Source of the DNA: Siphonodentalium dalli
Lineage: Eukaryota; Mollusca; Scaphopoda; Gadilida; Siphonodentaliidae
NCBI GenBank assembly: GCA_032622095.1
Contig: CP136066.1
Span: forward strand, 155,021,152 to 155,085,151
DNA: 64,000 nucleotides
Direction: 5' to 3'
In this document: positions 1-12,529 of the stretch, in pieces
Position numbering within the stretch: the first letter of the stretch is position 1
Layout of the letters: each line of letters starts with the position of its first letter
The notes under the pieces: model-generated
Database searches by the model: none
What the model was told of the DNA's origin: nothing
The model's input: the letters and a program-made list of their open reading frames with translations, nothing else
Program-made: the position numbers and the translations under genes

Positions 1-2226
1 GCTCTGCATAAATTGACAAAATAAAGACTATTGTTCACTGCATTTAAAGCAGGCTTACTACGGTCGCTACCTTCCAGTTGCATATTTATTATTTTAAGTG
101 AAAAAATAAATGAGTCGAATGCATATTTGAAAAACAATAATATGGTGAGGTTACCCTAACTAATCCAAGCCTGAATTTAGTGTGTCTGGACACATGCAGA
201 ATGAGGACACCAGAGTTGAATTTAGTGATACTACCCCACACAGCGTGTTAGCCTCAAATTGACATTGTATTGAGTTACTTTTTCCCCTTCTGGGAAGGTT
301 CTATATCCCCTAATTTGCAGATCAAATGCATAACTGAGGTGACTAATGGGTGAACATCAACTGGGGAACTTCAATCTGATCATAGGTCTCCCATAGCAGT
401 TGAGGCCTAAGACGAATGAGGTCCCCGATTGTTTATTTGGTTATGCTAGCCCACTATCCGGGATATAGTCACAAAATTCACCATCTGGGGACCTCATTCT
501 GCAAGTGACAGACATACTATATTCAGACTTGTCCTAAACACAGGTATTATTTTAGCCTAACTTAAGTTGAGGTGTCATTGTATTGATGACTTTATGCCCA
601 GATCAAGTATAGTGGGATTTGTCAGTTTTAATTCATTTTAACAAAATAGCATTCCATGCACAAGCATAAATATAGTCACACTGAAACAAGTGAATTGAGT
701 TGTATTGGGACAACAGTCTTGAATGCCAGATTTACCATTGACAGCCACAAAGGAACTGTACATGTACACATAGTTGACAAAATGTAGAAAAAGTTAGGGA
801 ATAAGCACATCATGATACATCAACATATCTCAATATGGTTAATAAAGAACCATGATGCACTTGTATCGCGACTATTGTTACACCCCTATACATGTATTGC
901 TTTCCAAAACTCCCTTTATTCTTCATAATAATTCTCAAAACTTATTATCTTTGGAAATATATGAATACCATATATACCACATAACAATTCTGTATTGCTC
1001 CAGTAAAGACCCAAATTCAAAATTGATCGTTAACTTGTGTGAAATAATTCAAAACAACCTGTATTAAACTCTGGCCTGTATCTTTGGCTCTCTCATGCAC
1101 ATCTGACACTAATTAATATGACTGAGCACTATATGTACTCCAAAAGCCAATTTGGTTATAAGGGAATTTATATATAATTTCAACTAGTTACTTATTATGA
1201 CATGGTGAACAAACACATCTGCATTATAATATACTTCATATTATGTACATACTTTTAATTACAGGTACTTGAATTTATTTATCTTTCATGCTTCCTCATT
1301 TCAGTTTTCCTGTGCTAATGGGCTTCCTTCTAAAACAATTGTGAAAAGATTAACAATTTTAAGATTAAAACTACGGTCGCTACCTTCCGGTCACAAATTT
1401 TAATATTTTAAGTGAAAAATTTGAAAATAAAAAACATGGTTGAGACAGGTGGGTTACCCTAAACCAAGCCTGAATTTAGTGCGTCTAGAAATTTGCAGAA
1501 TGAGGACACCAGATGGTGAATTTAGTGCTGCTACACTCAACAGCGGGTTAGCATCACCAAATTCACCCTTTATGGACCTCATTCTGCTTAGGCCTTATCT
1601 TCTGGGAGGTCGCAAAGTATCATTTGTGTTAGTTACTTTTTCCTTTCTGGAAGTTTCTATATCCCCTAATTTGTAGAAGATAAAATATTGAAGTGACTAA
1701 TGGGTGAACATCAACTTCAACTGGGGAACTTTCCGAACTTCAATCTGATCCAATAGCAGTTGAGGCCTAAGCAGAATGAGGTACAAAGAGTGTTAATTTG
1801 GTTGCTAGTATAGTCACCAAATTTATCCACCGGGGACCTCATTTTGCAAATGTCATGCACACTAAATTCAGGTATTATTTTACCCTCATTAAGTCAAAGT
1901 GTCATTTGTATCGATTACTTTATGCCCAGATCAAGTATGACAGAATGTCAGTTCTTCATTTTAACAGAATAGCATTCCATGCACAAGCATAAATATAGTC
2001 ACACTGAAACAAGTGAATTCAGTTGTATTGGGACACTAGTGTTGAATGCCAGATTTACCATTGAAAGCCACAAAGGAACTGTACATGTACACATAGTTGA
2101 CAAAATGTACAAAAAGTTAGGGAATAAGCACATCATGATACATCAACATATCTCAATATGGTTAATAAAGAACCATGATACACTTGTATCGCGATTATTG
2201 TTACACCCCTATACATGTATTGCTTT

Positions 2227-3123
2227 CAGACCTATTACTTCTCCCGGATTCGCCTTGAGTCTACCGTTTCACCATGCACCTCACGGTGTCACCTCTTAAT
2301 CTCACGGTTTGAAAAAATCTTCTCAAGAAAAAATAATTAAAAGTTACTTTCGTTTTCGTTGCATTTTTACGCGGTAAGCGAGACTACCTGGGTGCGATTG
2401 TTTAGCGTCCGGTGCAGACATTGCTGTTACGCAATAATACCGCGATAGCTTGGAGTAGCTGCCAATGTGCCGCGGGTGACTAGTCTGGCAATAAATGGAT
2501 TGTCACCCACATGTTTTAATAAACAAAGGAGGAATGAGATGAGCAACCTCACGTTATATAACTAATATTAACTATGCCAGATTGTTTTCATATTGGATTA
2601 CAAATGAGCTTTATGGATGACCCCATAATATGGTCATTTATATATGTCTCGGTATTGGCAACCATACATTATATTTTCGAAATGTCTGATTCTGTGGAAA
2701 GACCGGCAAAACGCCGACGATACGATTCAAAGTTTAAGGACTCGTGGTCTCTTAAAATGGTACGATAAAATTCAAAAGAAATATATGTTCTAGATTATAA
2801 ACTTTATAAGTCCGTTCCTGAATTGTACTTTTTAACATGACAGTTGACATCTTATGATATCTAAATAAAACCGAAAGTAGTTTACGGTTGTTGATACGTG
2901 GCCTACAATGTTTCTCTATAAATGAGACAATAAAATGTATAACTGCACAGTAACTGTTTTCCTGAAGAATACTTTGTTAATTTGTTATGAAACTTGCATG
3001 TTTCTGTGTGATAGATGATAAGAAAATTTGTTTAATTTGTTTCTTTATTGAAATAAAAAAATGCTAAAGGAATCCAATTATTTAAAATCTCCCGGAAAAT
3101 ATTTTTTGAGGATAACAGGTCTG
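2227..3123. mobile_element. Non-autonomous hAT-like MITE (897 bp) with 8-bp target site duplication
   Basis: The ends are inverted: CAGACCTATTA at the left and, read in reverse complement from 3123, CAGACCTGTTA. The element is bordered by the 8-bp direct repeat ATTGCTTT at 2219-2226 and 3124-3131. Copy A of the host tandem repeat holds the uninterrupted sequence around 897-910 (ATTGCTTTCCAAAACTCC), which acts as an empty site and fixes both boundaries. An 8-bp duplication with CAG-type ends is the signature of the hAT superfamily. No complete transposase is present, so mobility would need a protein supplied elsewhere. Confidence 0.85.
2682..2759 (+). pseudogene. Possible first-exon remnant of a hAT transposase or related protein inside the MITE
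   Basis: An ATG at 2682 opens a short frame (M-S-D-S-V-E-R-P-A-K-R-R-R-Y-D-S-K-F-K-D-S-W) with a basic KRRR cluster followed by a KFKDSW segment. hAT-derived and zinc-finger-862-like proteins often start with a basic stretch and a similar F-x-D-x-W motif; that comparison is from general family knowledge and was not searched. The frame runs to an ATG|GTACGA that could be a splice donor at 2760. The reading is that the MITE arose by internal deletion of a larger hAT element and kept the start of its gene. It could equally be a chance ORF of 26 codons. Confidence 0.3.
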
Positions 3124-3975
3124 ATTGCTTTCCAAAACTCCCTTTATTCTTCATAAGAATTCTCAAATGTTACTATCTTTTGGAAATATATGAATACCAT
3201 ATATACCACATAACAATTGTGTATTGTTCCAGTAAAGTCCCAAATTCAATATTGATCGTTAACTTGTGTGAAAATAATTCAACACAACCTGTATTAAAAT
3301 CTGGCCTGTAATATACTTCATATTATGTACATACTTTTAATTACAGGTATTTCAAATGATTTATCTTTCATGCTTCCTCATTTCCTCATGGGCTTCCTTC
3401 TGAAAAGTATTTTAAGTGAAAAATTTGAAAATCAATAACATGGTTGAGACACGAGGGTTACACTAAACCAAGCCAGAATTTAGTGTCATAGACAATTGCA
3501 GAATGAGGACACCAGAGGGTGAATTTAGTGCTGCTACACTGAACAGCGGGTTAGCATAACCAAATTCACCCTTTAGGGACCTCAGTATGCTTAGGCCTAA
3601 TCTTCTGGGAGGTATCATTTGTTAGTTACTTTTTCCTTTCTGGAAGTTTCTATATCCCCTAATTTGTAATTTGTAGAAGATAAAATATTGAAGTGACTAA
3701 TGGGTGAACATCAACTGGGGAACTTTCCGAACTTCAATCTGATCCAATAGCAGTTGAGGCCTAAGCAGAATGAGATCCCAAGAGTGTTAATTTGGTGATG
3801 CTAGTATAGTCACAAGATTTATTCACTGGGGACCTCATTTTGCAAATGTCAGGCACACTAAATTCAGACTAAACGCAGGTATTATTTTAGCCTCATTTAA
3901 GTCAAAGTGTCATTTGTATCGACGACTTTATGCCAAGATCAAGTATGGCAGGATGTCAGTTTTAATTAATTTTAA

Positions 3976-4595
3976 CCAACAAATTAATACAAGATGCTAT
4001 ATTTGTTGGACATTATGGTATAATTAATCTGAATTTTCATGTTGAATTATGCATATAATATGCTGCGTAATTAGGAATAACTTCCATTTGTGTACATTTC
4101 AAACAAGACATGAAGTACGAGTTAATACGTTTGTGAAATTATGTAAATATTGTAATGATATAATTTGTTCAATTTAAATTACTACTTTGACAGCTCTTGT
4201 GGAATTCAGAACAAATACTTTCTATAGAATAAACCAGTTTACTGTCACAATTGTGATATTTTCTTAGTTATTGGGAATTTTGGGTGAGTGGGTCAACACT
4301 GCTTACATTCTGACATAGAAAGGTATGAACTTGGATTTGACATAAACCAGTATTATCTTAACCGGTTTTACTAGCTGATTTATGTAGAAAGAAACTATGT
4401 ATTACCTAAATTCATATATGTTTCTCAAAGCATCAATTTTTCGGAACATTTATGCAGACTGCTACAAGTTTTCTCTTTTAATTTACTACAAAAAAATAAT
4501 TTAAGGAGATTCTGTACCGCCATTGCTGTTGCCAATAGTTTAGTGAAGAAATATGAAGCGCATCTAATTGTAATGTGATCTGCATATCAGAGGCA
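3976..4595. other. No recognisable feature
   Basis: AT-rich single-copy-looking sequence between the 1.3-kb tandem repeat and the second hAT MITE. No ORF, RNA gene or repeat was recognised on either strand. Confidence 0.5.
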
Positions 4596-4603
4596 CACAT
4601 GAC

Positions 4604-5601
4604 CAGGGATGGATCCAGGGATTTTTTGGGGACACCTGTTTTCAGGCCATGATATGCCGGAGGCATATCCCGAGGGCTGTAGGCCCGAGCGGGGTGGGTA
4701 CGGGAGGGGGTGCCCCCCTTTCGTTAGAGGGGGGTACGGGGGCCCTCCCCCGGAAAGTTTTTGAAAATCCAATGTATTGAGAGCGAAGCTGGGCCTCTCT
4801 GAGTCAACATTTTTAATTTTACTGAGACTGAGAGGTAAATTTGATTAGTTTCACAAGAGTAACTTTGGGAATTTTTTTATGTTATGATTGGGATTGGAAA
4901 TGTTCAAAGTTTATGGTCTGATATCATTTGGTTCAATAGGAACCCTGAAATAATGAAACTTATAGTAATTTATCTTTATTAATTTCAAAATGACCGCCAT
5001 TATAACCTTGAAGTAAACACAGATAGGTAACGGTATTGATTTGGTTCACTTCTTCTCTTAGTCTATATTCTCCAAAATGGCTAACCTCAATAAACGTATG
5101 TAAGTGGCAAAACAAACACATTCAAATTGTGGGTTCTATTTGAAAGGATATTTCAATTACAAACATGTTGTGATAATAATTAGCACCTGCTTTTGTTCGT
5201 TTTCGTCGCAGAAAAATGACTACACACGCGGCGATCTGATCCGTTTCGGTTCGGTTTACGCTTTAGTGTTCCACTTTTTAACGATACCGGGATCCCGAGT
5301 GACCTCCCTTACAATGCCTCGAAAATTGGCAACACAATTAACCGCTAAAACGATTAGTTTAATTGAAAATTTAGCGCATTCTGACAGCAATTTTAATTAA
5401 AATAACTACCAAAAGAAAGATTCACTTATTTATCCATTAAAATAGATAGTTGAGTAGTGTATTTTATGATTTTGTATGTTCGTTTTTTGTTTCATTCTGT
5501 AAAAAAATAAATAAAAAAATAGTCGTCTAGAGTTTGGGCGCCCGGGAGTTTGGGCGCCCAAACCGGTTACCGGTATCAAAAGGTCCCTGGATCCATCCCT
5601 G
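4604..5601. mobile_element. Non-autonomous hAT element (998 bp), 18-bp perfect TIRs, 8-bp TSD
   Basis: The left end CAGGGATGGATCCAGGGA (4604-4621) is the exact reverse complement of the right end (5584-5601). The element is flanked by the perfect 8-bp direct repeat CACATGAC at 4596-4603 and 5602-5609. CAGGGATGGATCCAGG-type termini and 8-bp duplications are typical of hAT transposons. The subterminal left part (4655-4770) is GC-rich with short palindromes, and the right part has TTTGGGCGCCCAAA and ACCGGTTACCGGT palindromes (about 5535-5575), both usual for transposase-binding regions. No transposase ORF is visible. The 98-codon frame at 5104-5400 is not recognisable. Perfect TSD and TIRs suggest a fairly recent insertion. 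Confidence 0.92.
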
Positions 5602-5609
5602 CACATGAC

Positions 5610-7819
5610 GTAATTTTTACGTCTACCCATACCATAGTATTGACCACTCGTCGTTCGTAAGTGAATTGTCTGTCTGTCCATCCGTAGACACTTTACGCAT
5701 ACTGCCTTAACTCAAATTTTGTTTTATCTGATTGGAACCAAATTTGGTATGCGAGTTTCTCAGCCCAAAATACAGATCTAGTTCGATTATGGGTTTGATC
5801 GATAAATTTTAAAGGAGTTTATGACCCTTTTTCGAAAAATAAATAGAATTTGTTTTCAGAATGAACTCCTTGCTCTATTTAACAAACAAAAAATTTTGTT
5901 TTGTTTTTTTTTACTTTTTAGAATAAAAAAATTGTTATTGACACCATTTATTTCAGTTTTATACCATTAATTATGTGTGATATCCTATTTTGAAAATTTT
6001 ATTGAAATAGTTACATGTAATGTAATGATATCAATAAATTACCATGTGAACATCCAATATCCAGAGTATATGAGTAGGTTTACTAGATGTCATTCCAAGT
6101 GAAATATGTTATTAGTTGAGTAATGGCATATGGTACACAGCTCGAGTGGATGGTTAGATGAAGATAAAGTTAACAACTGCTGAGAAGCCCAATTGTTGGC
6201 TATCTCTTTTGTTTATCATATCTGTCAAATTCATTAATGGCAGTATGAGACTACTGTTTCACCTATCCTTGAAAATTCATTACATTGTGTGATAAGGGTC
6301 CCCTGTCCGTTTTAAGCGTCTTCTATATTCCATTTATCTGCTTTGAAAATTATTAACCCTTTCCGGTTCCCATATACACATGCTATAATAATGTACATAG
6401 ACTCTTCCTCATATCTATGGTTATCTTTGCACACTATTCACTTCTATCAATTTTTTTATAGACTGATAAATTTATATTTGAAAATTATGATTTATCTATG
6501 CAATAGGTTAACAGGCAGATAAATCTACATGACTATTGTATGTGATGTCTTGTTTTGAAAATCAAGATGGTAGATGCTAATATTTCCAGAAACCTTATTT
6601 TCCCATTTGTTCATATTGTCATGGTTGATTGAATTTTTGGGGCCAGAGAGCGCTCAGAAGATTAACATTGAAGGTTATGGATTTTAATTTCCAAGCTACT
6701 TGTAAAACATTGTAATGTGTCAAACCATTTGATTGAGGGCTACTTACTTTCTGTTTTGATTCTGGGGTCATATCCTGATCATATTATGTCTGTATATCAT
6801 TATATAGTTAACACTTTCGTATTGTATAAACTGCATACATTTTTGAAAACCATACACCCGTTATCAATCACTTAATCTTCCATGTACCTAACAATATAAG
6901 CATTCCTTATTACACATGTCAGATATGATCTTATCTGTCCATGTTTGATAAACAAATAGCTGGGGAGAATGGATGGGGGTGGTAATTCAAGTACAATTTA
7001 AATCTGAGATGGAATCCCATACATTATGTTGTTCTAAGCAGTCTGGCATGTCAAAAGTGGCAGATAGGGATTTATCTCACTTGTTTCCAATGAGTTATAC
7101 TCCTGAACTCCGAAATCACTAAACCATTGGATCTCGCAGTAAGAGGTCCTTTGGTAGAATAGCGACATAATTATGAGAACTACTCCTCCCCCACCCCAAA
7201 TACTTTAGCCCCTTCTTATGACAAATTATTTGAGCTTTTGATTTCAAGTTGGGTACTGATATTTGGATTCCTGTGATCATATCTTTGACAAATTATCAGT
7301 TATAGCTAATCGTTATCGCCAAGGTATGGGTTAAACATCTTCTCTCTTTATCGGCCGATCGTTAGCTATGCCTTCCATAATTTTGCTCAACAAATGTGTA
7401 TGCCTTCGTACAGATTGTGTGCATGATCAAAATTGACTGAGAACTAAAGGTTGCTCTCTTTATATTTTTTATCTGGATTCTGTGACCGTGCAAGGTGAGT
7501 GCCTATTAGTAGTCAACATTACGAGTTTTAATATTACGAATATTACAAATTTAATATTGTTCAGTTTATAAGGTTCCACAATAATTTGTTTTATGAGCTG
7601 ACATTTGTAATCAAAGGAACTCTCTGAAAATTATATTTTAGGAAAGTTTCTTAAGAGCACAAAAAGCTGATTTGGTTGCACTTTTAATGACATAATTGAT
7701 GCAGCCAACTTAAAAACTAGAGGCTTTCTCAGAATTGGCCCAGACTATACATTTATCATAAATTATATAAAATATAGTCACCTTTAGCTTAATGCGTTAT
7801 TTTTTCACCATATTCGGTA
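5610..7819. other. No gene; one copy of the dispersed 170-bp motif near 5640-5830
   Basis: At 5640-5830 there is a degenerate copy of the dispersed motif found elsewhere in the window (landmarks ACCAAATTTGGTAT, a preceding TCTGTCTGTCCATCC run, TATGACCCTTTTTCG). The remainder to 7.8 kb is AT-rich with no ORF of note, no RNA gene and no clear repeat structure. Confidence 0.5.
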
Positions 7820-7854
7820 ATTACTTGCGCCAGTCTATGCTGGACGCAAGTAAT
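7820..7854. repeat. 35-bp near-perfect hairpin
   Basis: ATTACTTGCG-CCAG at 7820-7833 is followed by a TCTATG loop and CTGG-A-CGCAAGTAAT at 7840-7854. The stem is 14 bp with a single bulged A. It sits directly before GTTTTCGGTCCGG and could be the terminal or internal dyad of an unrecognised repeat. A short related CGCAAGTA string occurs near 9400. Confidence 0.6.
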
Positions 7855-8359
7855 GTTTTCGGTCCGGATCTGTTTATTTGTCTGTTTATCTGGCCTTCCG
7901 CGAATGTTACTTCACACCGGAAGTACATACTGTAAAGAATGCACATGCGCGCGCAAAACACCAGACATGATTGCGTCGATGTCCAGACAGCTGAGACTCG
8001 TATTACACGGGCAGGCTAAACCATTCTATCTGCCAACAACTTCGTGCTTTATTATTATAAATATATATATACTGCATGGAAAATAAAAGTGGGCAATAGT
8101 ACTGCACATTAGAAGCTTATTTTATGTAACTTGAAACTCGGGAAATGTGTTGAGATCATGTCTAAAAGATGCGCACGGAATCATTTTTTTTTTCGCAGAG
8201 ACTGAGGTGCGAACATATTTCTGGAAACTTTCTTTGAAGTTCAAAACATTTTCGAAAGAGCCTGGTGCATATAAATCATGTCCGGCCAAACAGTCGCGCG
8301 CGTAGTTCAATTGAGAAACAACTGCACATAAAAATGTGAATGTTGAAACATATGGATTA

Positions 8360-8883
8360 TTAAAGATGGATTATCTCTTTAAATAACAAATTTGAAATAG
8401 TTGCGTGGGTATACAATAATAAATAAGAACTGAAGACCGCTGTCCGGAAAGGCTTCTACCAATTAATATTGATTTTATTTCAAATATTTTATTGGGCCCG
8501 TTTATTTGTCTATTTTTAGAACAGACCATTCGGGTGATACCATTTAGCGATAGAGAGCATTAGGCTGTTCCTATGGCTATGTACCGACCGTCAAATGTCC
8601 CAGATTGATTAGTTGTATTGTTTTATTCCATATTTATAAGCGATGAGTATAATTAACGTTTATTTGTGACAATATTACACAATAAAATGTCTGGTCCCTG
8701 TTAACGGTAACCCCTAGTGTTCGTTAGCTAAAGAATAACACCTTTTTAGACCAGAAAATATTCGAAATAAAATTAATATTAATCGATAGAAGCATTTCCG
8801 GAAAGGGGTCTTCGACTCGGATCTAATATTTTATACCCGGTAACTATATAATACATCTTTACAAAGAGATAATCCATCTTTAA
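8360..8883. mobile_element. Foldback MITE (524 bp) with inverted arms of about 135 bp and TTAA at both ends
   Basis: AAAGATGGATTATCTCTTT near 8362-8380 is inverted at 8863-8881. The inverted similarity continues inward for about 135 bp per arm at roughly 75% identity, including GTCCGGAAAGGCTTCTA on the left (about 8441-8458) against the complement of TAGAAGCATTTCCGGAAA on the right (8787-8804). TTAA stands at both outer ends (8360-8363 and 8880-8883), which would suit a piggyBac-type duplication, but the termini do not otherwise look like piggyBac, so the superfamily is open. No coding capacity. Confidence 0.7.
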
Positions 8884-11449
8884 CGCAATAGACATTTTGA
8901 TATGTTCCCGAAGACTGTATAGATCAATAGCTAAGGACATGTTCACATTGACACACTGTTAATCAAAGACTAGCCAATGGTCTCGTGTCTTTTTTTATTT
9001 GTGTCGGTATTTGTAATTTACTTTGATTGTTTTTGACGCTGAAGTGCAATGGCATACACTTGATATCATTCTAGTCAAACTAGTAATTTAACCCAATTGG
9101 TATATAATATATATATATATCAGCATCATCGGCAACCAACCGTCTTCACACCCTTCACAAGAACGATGTCTATATTGTTCTATAAATATGCCAAACAACT
9201 CCTACGTATTACTAAGACTATCATTAGTGTAATAGATCAACTTGAGATATTCTGTCCGTATACTCAAATATTTCAGCGATGGATGAACTTAGATTTGATA
9301 TCTAGATTTTTGTTATCGATCTCTCAAACGAGGGGCCAGCACCCGTGGTTCAAACTGTTGTTGGTAAGACACCACAAAACATGCCAAATGTGAGATGGGC
9401 GCAAGTATAGGCAGCCCCAGAGAGTGCATTCTAGTTGATAATATAAACTGTGCAGTTAAATGGTCAGCCAATCAGTTTTAACTTACCTGGATACAGGTTC
9501 TCATGAATTTTGTTTACAACTATTGTCAAAATATTTATTACATGATTGTATTGTATCACGGGTATCGGCTCAGAGATTAAAATAAAAAAAAAACATTTTG
9601 TCTGGGGAAAAAGGACCAATATCCCCCCATGTTTAACCCTTCCACGACTGGAGCTTCCTGAAAACCCTGTGCCAATGCATTCTCATATATATATGCGAGT
9701 CGTGTCTCTCATATATAAGAGAATGTATAGGCCCAACAATATTTACATTGACCTTGTAAGCCACTGCATTCTCTTATAAATGCAAGGCTCCCTGTAGTGA
9801 GAAAACTTTTACAGTGTTTCACATAAATTACACTTGTACTAATTTTCAAGACATCTGAAGATACTTCTGCGGAATTGATTGGATTCCTAGATGAAATATG
9901 TATGTCCCCTCGACAATGAAGTCAAGAAGAAAATAATTGGTGAGAAATATCCCTGATCAGCTTGGTGAAAATGTTTTTCAATTTTTTGCAAGGGTGTGAT
10001 ATATTTGAAGCGGGACTTGCTATCTTGGTCCAAGATGAACTTGAATATTCGATAAATTCCAAAATAGAAAAGCACCAAACAGCATGACACTTCCACATTA
10101 AAAATTTAAAAACTTCTTTTTGTTCCTGTATTAACATTGCCTTCAATTGGTGCAAATTGTTTTTGTTTGTTTGCCCACTCCCTAGCAGAATTACTTCCAA
10201 GCACCTATAAACAAACCAATCATTCAATTTGACAGCATGATGGCAGTGAGCTAAGAACGGCTGGAAAATGGGACTGTGGAATGAGACATTCTACGACAGT
10301 GTCGAAAGTGCATAAATATGTGATTGTTTGTGAACAAGAATTGTGTTCGTATATTGATCATCTGGATTTAAAGTGTAATCTTGTTTGTGAACAAGAAATG
10401 TGTTCATATATCATCTGGATTTAACGTGTCATCTTTTTTCACATGTGACAACATCACTGTCAATATGGGAATGGCTTATTGGAACCTGGAACCTACATGG
10501 TGCTATTCTTAATTCTAATCTATATCAACAACCAGAACAAAATGACTGCCAATGTTTATCAATCTACGAACTTGGAGACAGAAATGAGACATAATATGCC
10601 ATATTCAGAATTAGCTGAATAGTGGACATGTGCCACATGTAACAACAACTACGGTTGGCAATGAGTTGATGGTTTGTTAAAATATTATCAATATTACATA
10701 ATGTCATTTGTTAGTTGATTTATTTCTGAAAGCACATTAAATAGTATTAAGGAATTGTAATACCACATACCATATACATGTAATTATGGTGCCATCACTG
10801 CCATGATCAGTTGGGTTGTGTTCAGTAACATTTTAAGCCGTGTTTGGTCATAATGTCAAAATATTCCGATGGATATCAGACAGTAAATTAAAGATTTGAC
10901 TACCTTGTCAGGAATTATTTTCAAAACTTTAAATTTATTTGTATTATTCTCAAATCGATTAGTACTTGAAAACAGTCCTCATTACTTATAATCTGATATA
11001 AAAGTCATCCAGTGATGTATTCAATGCCAACTTTTCTTTATTGTTTCTAGTATTTAAACTCACTTTTTCCTAGTTACTTACTGGTATTATAATGAAATTG
11101 AAATCCCGGATTTAAAAAGACAGTAATAATTGTGCAAAAGAAACTGTTCCATTGGTATTTAGTTAGCCTAAATAATGTACCGGAATAAATTAACAATTGA
11201 CACATTCTCCTAGTTCTACAGCTCAAACAATATAGTTTTCAGTTTCAGCAAAATTCATTCTCATTCTTGACATGTATTAGGAGTAGGAATAAATATTACA
11301 TGTTATTTGTATGGTTGGAGCGCTGAATACATCCTTAAATGAGCTTTTCCTCTTCCAGGCTAACAGCGAGAATGTTTTTTAAAGAAATATACCAGATAGC
11401 AATTACATAGTCATACTTTTAACATAAAGCACATATTTTGAAATAAATT
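8884..11449. other. No gene; short (TA)n run and a small tandem duplication
   Basis: A short TATATA run lies at about 9102-9120. At about 10320-10435 a segment of about 60 bp (GTTTGTGAACAAGAAxTGTGTTC...ATCATCTGGATTTAA) is tandemly duplicated. Frames at 9097-9393 and on the minus strand at 9922-10227 have no recognisable domain. I see no conserved exon, tRNA or other RNA gene. Confidence 0.45.
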
Positions 11450-11503
11450 GGCTAAACGTTGGGTCAACGTAACTTATGATTTGCCAAACGTTGGCCCAAC
11501 CAT
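11450..11503. repeat. Single copy of dyad-symmetric GGTTGGCCCAACG-type repeat
   Basis: This block contains AACGTAACTTATGATTTGCC followed by AACGTTGGCCCAACC, the same unit that is tandemly repeated at 26251-26516 and 27534-27654. Its halves are inverted with respect to each other, so it can fold into a hairpin. It borders a CGCCCTTT-containing edge (about 11520-11545) that also recurs near 25525 and 26235. Confidence 0.7.
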
Positions 11504-12245
11504 AAACAAGAGCATCGCTAGGGCGTGGCAAAATACGCCCTTTAGCCATTTCGAATTGTACTACCGCAAAATAGAATAATAATTGAGCCTACATTTGAAG
11601 TAAATCTTATATACCCCTAATTTCAATGCCAAAATGCAGTCAAATTCTAAGTCGAAAAATGGCCGTAACTCATGCAAAAATAATTAGACAGAACCTATAT
11701 TTGAACTTGGCCTGTAGTTTTAGCTGGGAAATACACATACCAGCTTTGGTTCAGATCAAATAATCAAAACTGGAGTTATCGGTCGGAAACCGAAACGTTA
11801 TGAAATTGGTCAAATTCTAAGTTGAAAAAAGGTCAGCAGACCAGTGTCCCCGAAAACGTGGAAAGTCGATGCCGCTTTGTTAAAGAAATTTAAAAAAATG
11901 TTCAAATTTTCTAAGTCGAAAAGGGTTAATAACTCCGTAAAAAAAAAAATTTGCACATCCCCGATATGTGGGTAACAATATTCTGAAGTTTCAAATATCT
12001 ACGATCAAAACTGTAGGAGGAGTTGATTACACCATGAAGGTACCCTCATACAGAAAATTATAAAAAATGTTGAAATTTTCTAAGTCGAAAAGGGTTAATA
12101 ACTTTGTCAAAAAATAATTTTTCCGTCATCTATATACATGTTGCACATCTCCAATATGTGGGTAACAATACTTTGAAGTTTCAAATATATACGATCAAAA
12201 CTCTATAGGAGGAGTTGATTACACCATGAAGGTACTCAAAATGTG
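11504..12245. repeat. Degenerate copies of the dispersed 170-bp motif and a two-copy 193-bp tandem
   Basis: The segment at 11640-11840 carries the motif landmarks (CAAATTCTAAGTCGAAAAA, GGCCGTAACTCATG, CATACCAGCTTTGGTTCAGATC, GGAGTTATCGGTCGGAAACC). Downstream, GAGGAGTTGATTACACCATG occurs near 12016 and 12209 within two units of about 193 bp, each also holding TAAGTCGAAAAGGGTTAATA and CCxATATGTGGGTAACAATA. There is no coding potential. It is the same family as 25.56-26.2 kb. Confidence 0.75.
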
Positions 12246-12279
12246 ACGAATGGACGGGACGTAACAACATTTGGGGAGA

Positions 12280-12385
12280 TATGTGGCTATTGAGTTATGT
12301 GGCTGAAATATTTATGTGGCTACAAAATTTATGTGGCTATCAAGTAGTGGATAAACTTTTATGTGGCTATCAAGTAGTTAAAAGT
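12280..12385. repeat. Short dispersed TTATGTGGCTA repeats
   Basis: Four to five copies of TTATGTGGCT(A/G) at irregular spacing of 20-40 bp. Inverted or direct copies also occur near 12520 (GCCACATAA), 13890 and 13945, on either side of the Harbinger-like element. Origin unknown. Confidence 0.55.
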
Positions 12386-12529
12386 GATACAATTTCTGAT
12401 TGTGGAGTCAGAACATGTAGGAATTATAGCAGAAGTAGCTGATTGAAACCCAAAAACTTGTAAAAAAGCAACTAGGACTGTTGAATAGGAGAAACTGACA
12501 GGTCCGTGATTGGGTAGCTAGCCACATAA

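Larger units (their letters stand above)
58..3975. repeat. Tandem repeat of about 1.2-1.3 kb unit, about 3 diverged copies
   Basis: Copy A starts with CTACGGTCGCTACCTTCC at 58 and copy B with the same string at 1371, giving a period of about 1313 bp. Copy B resumes after an inserted element (2227-3123) and ends near 3410, where a shorter copy C starts and runs to about 3975. Shared landmarks include CACCAGA-GTGAATTTAGTG, the CCTAATTTG block and the AAGCATAAATATAGTCACACTGAAACAAG region. The copies differ by many substitutions and indels, so the array is old. Short ORFs inside (852-1067, 1979-2299) follow the repeat and show no protein-like conservation. Confidence 0.85.

Noticed and set aside
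2231-2330. CACCATGCACCTCACGGTGTCAC palindrome-like region at the start of the first MITE as a tRNA or Pol III promoter.
   Set aside because: There is no cloverleaf and no A/B box pair; it is a subterminal inverted motif of the MITE.
5077-5400. Two-exon gene inside the 998-bp hAT MITE (ATG at 5077, donor GTAAGT at 5100, acceptor TCGTCGCAG at 5211, open frame to 5400).
   Set aside because: The splice sites look good singly, but joining them in the available phases meets a stop at once, and the downstream frame is unrecognised.
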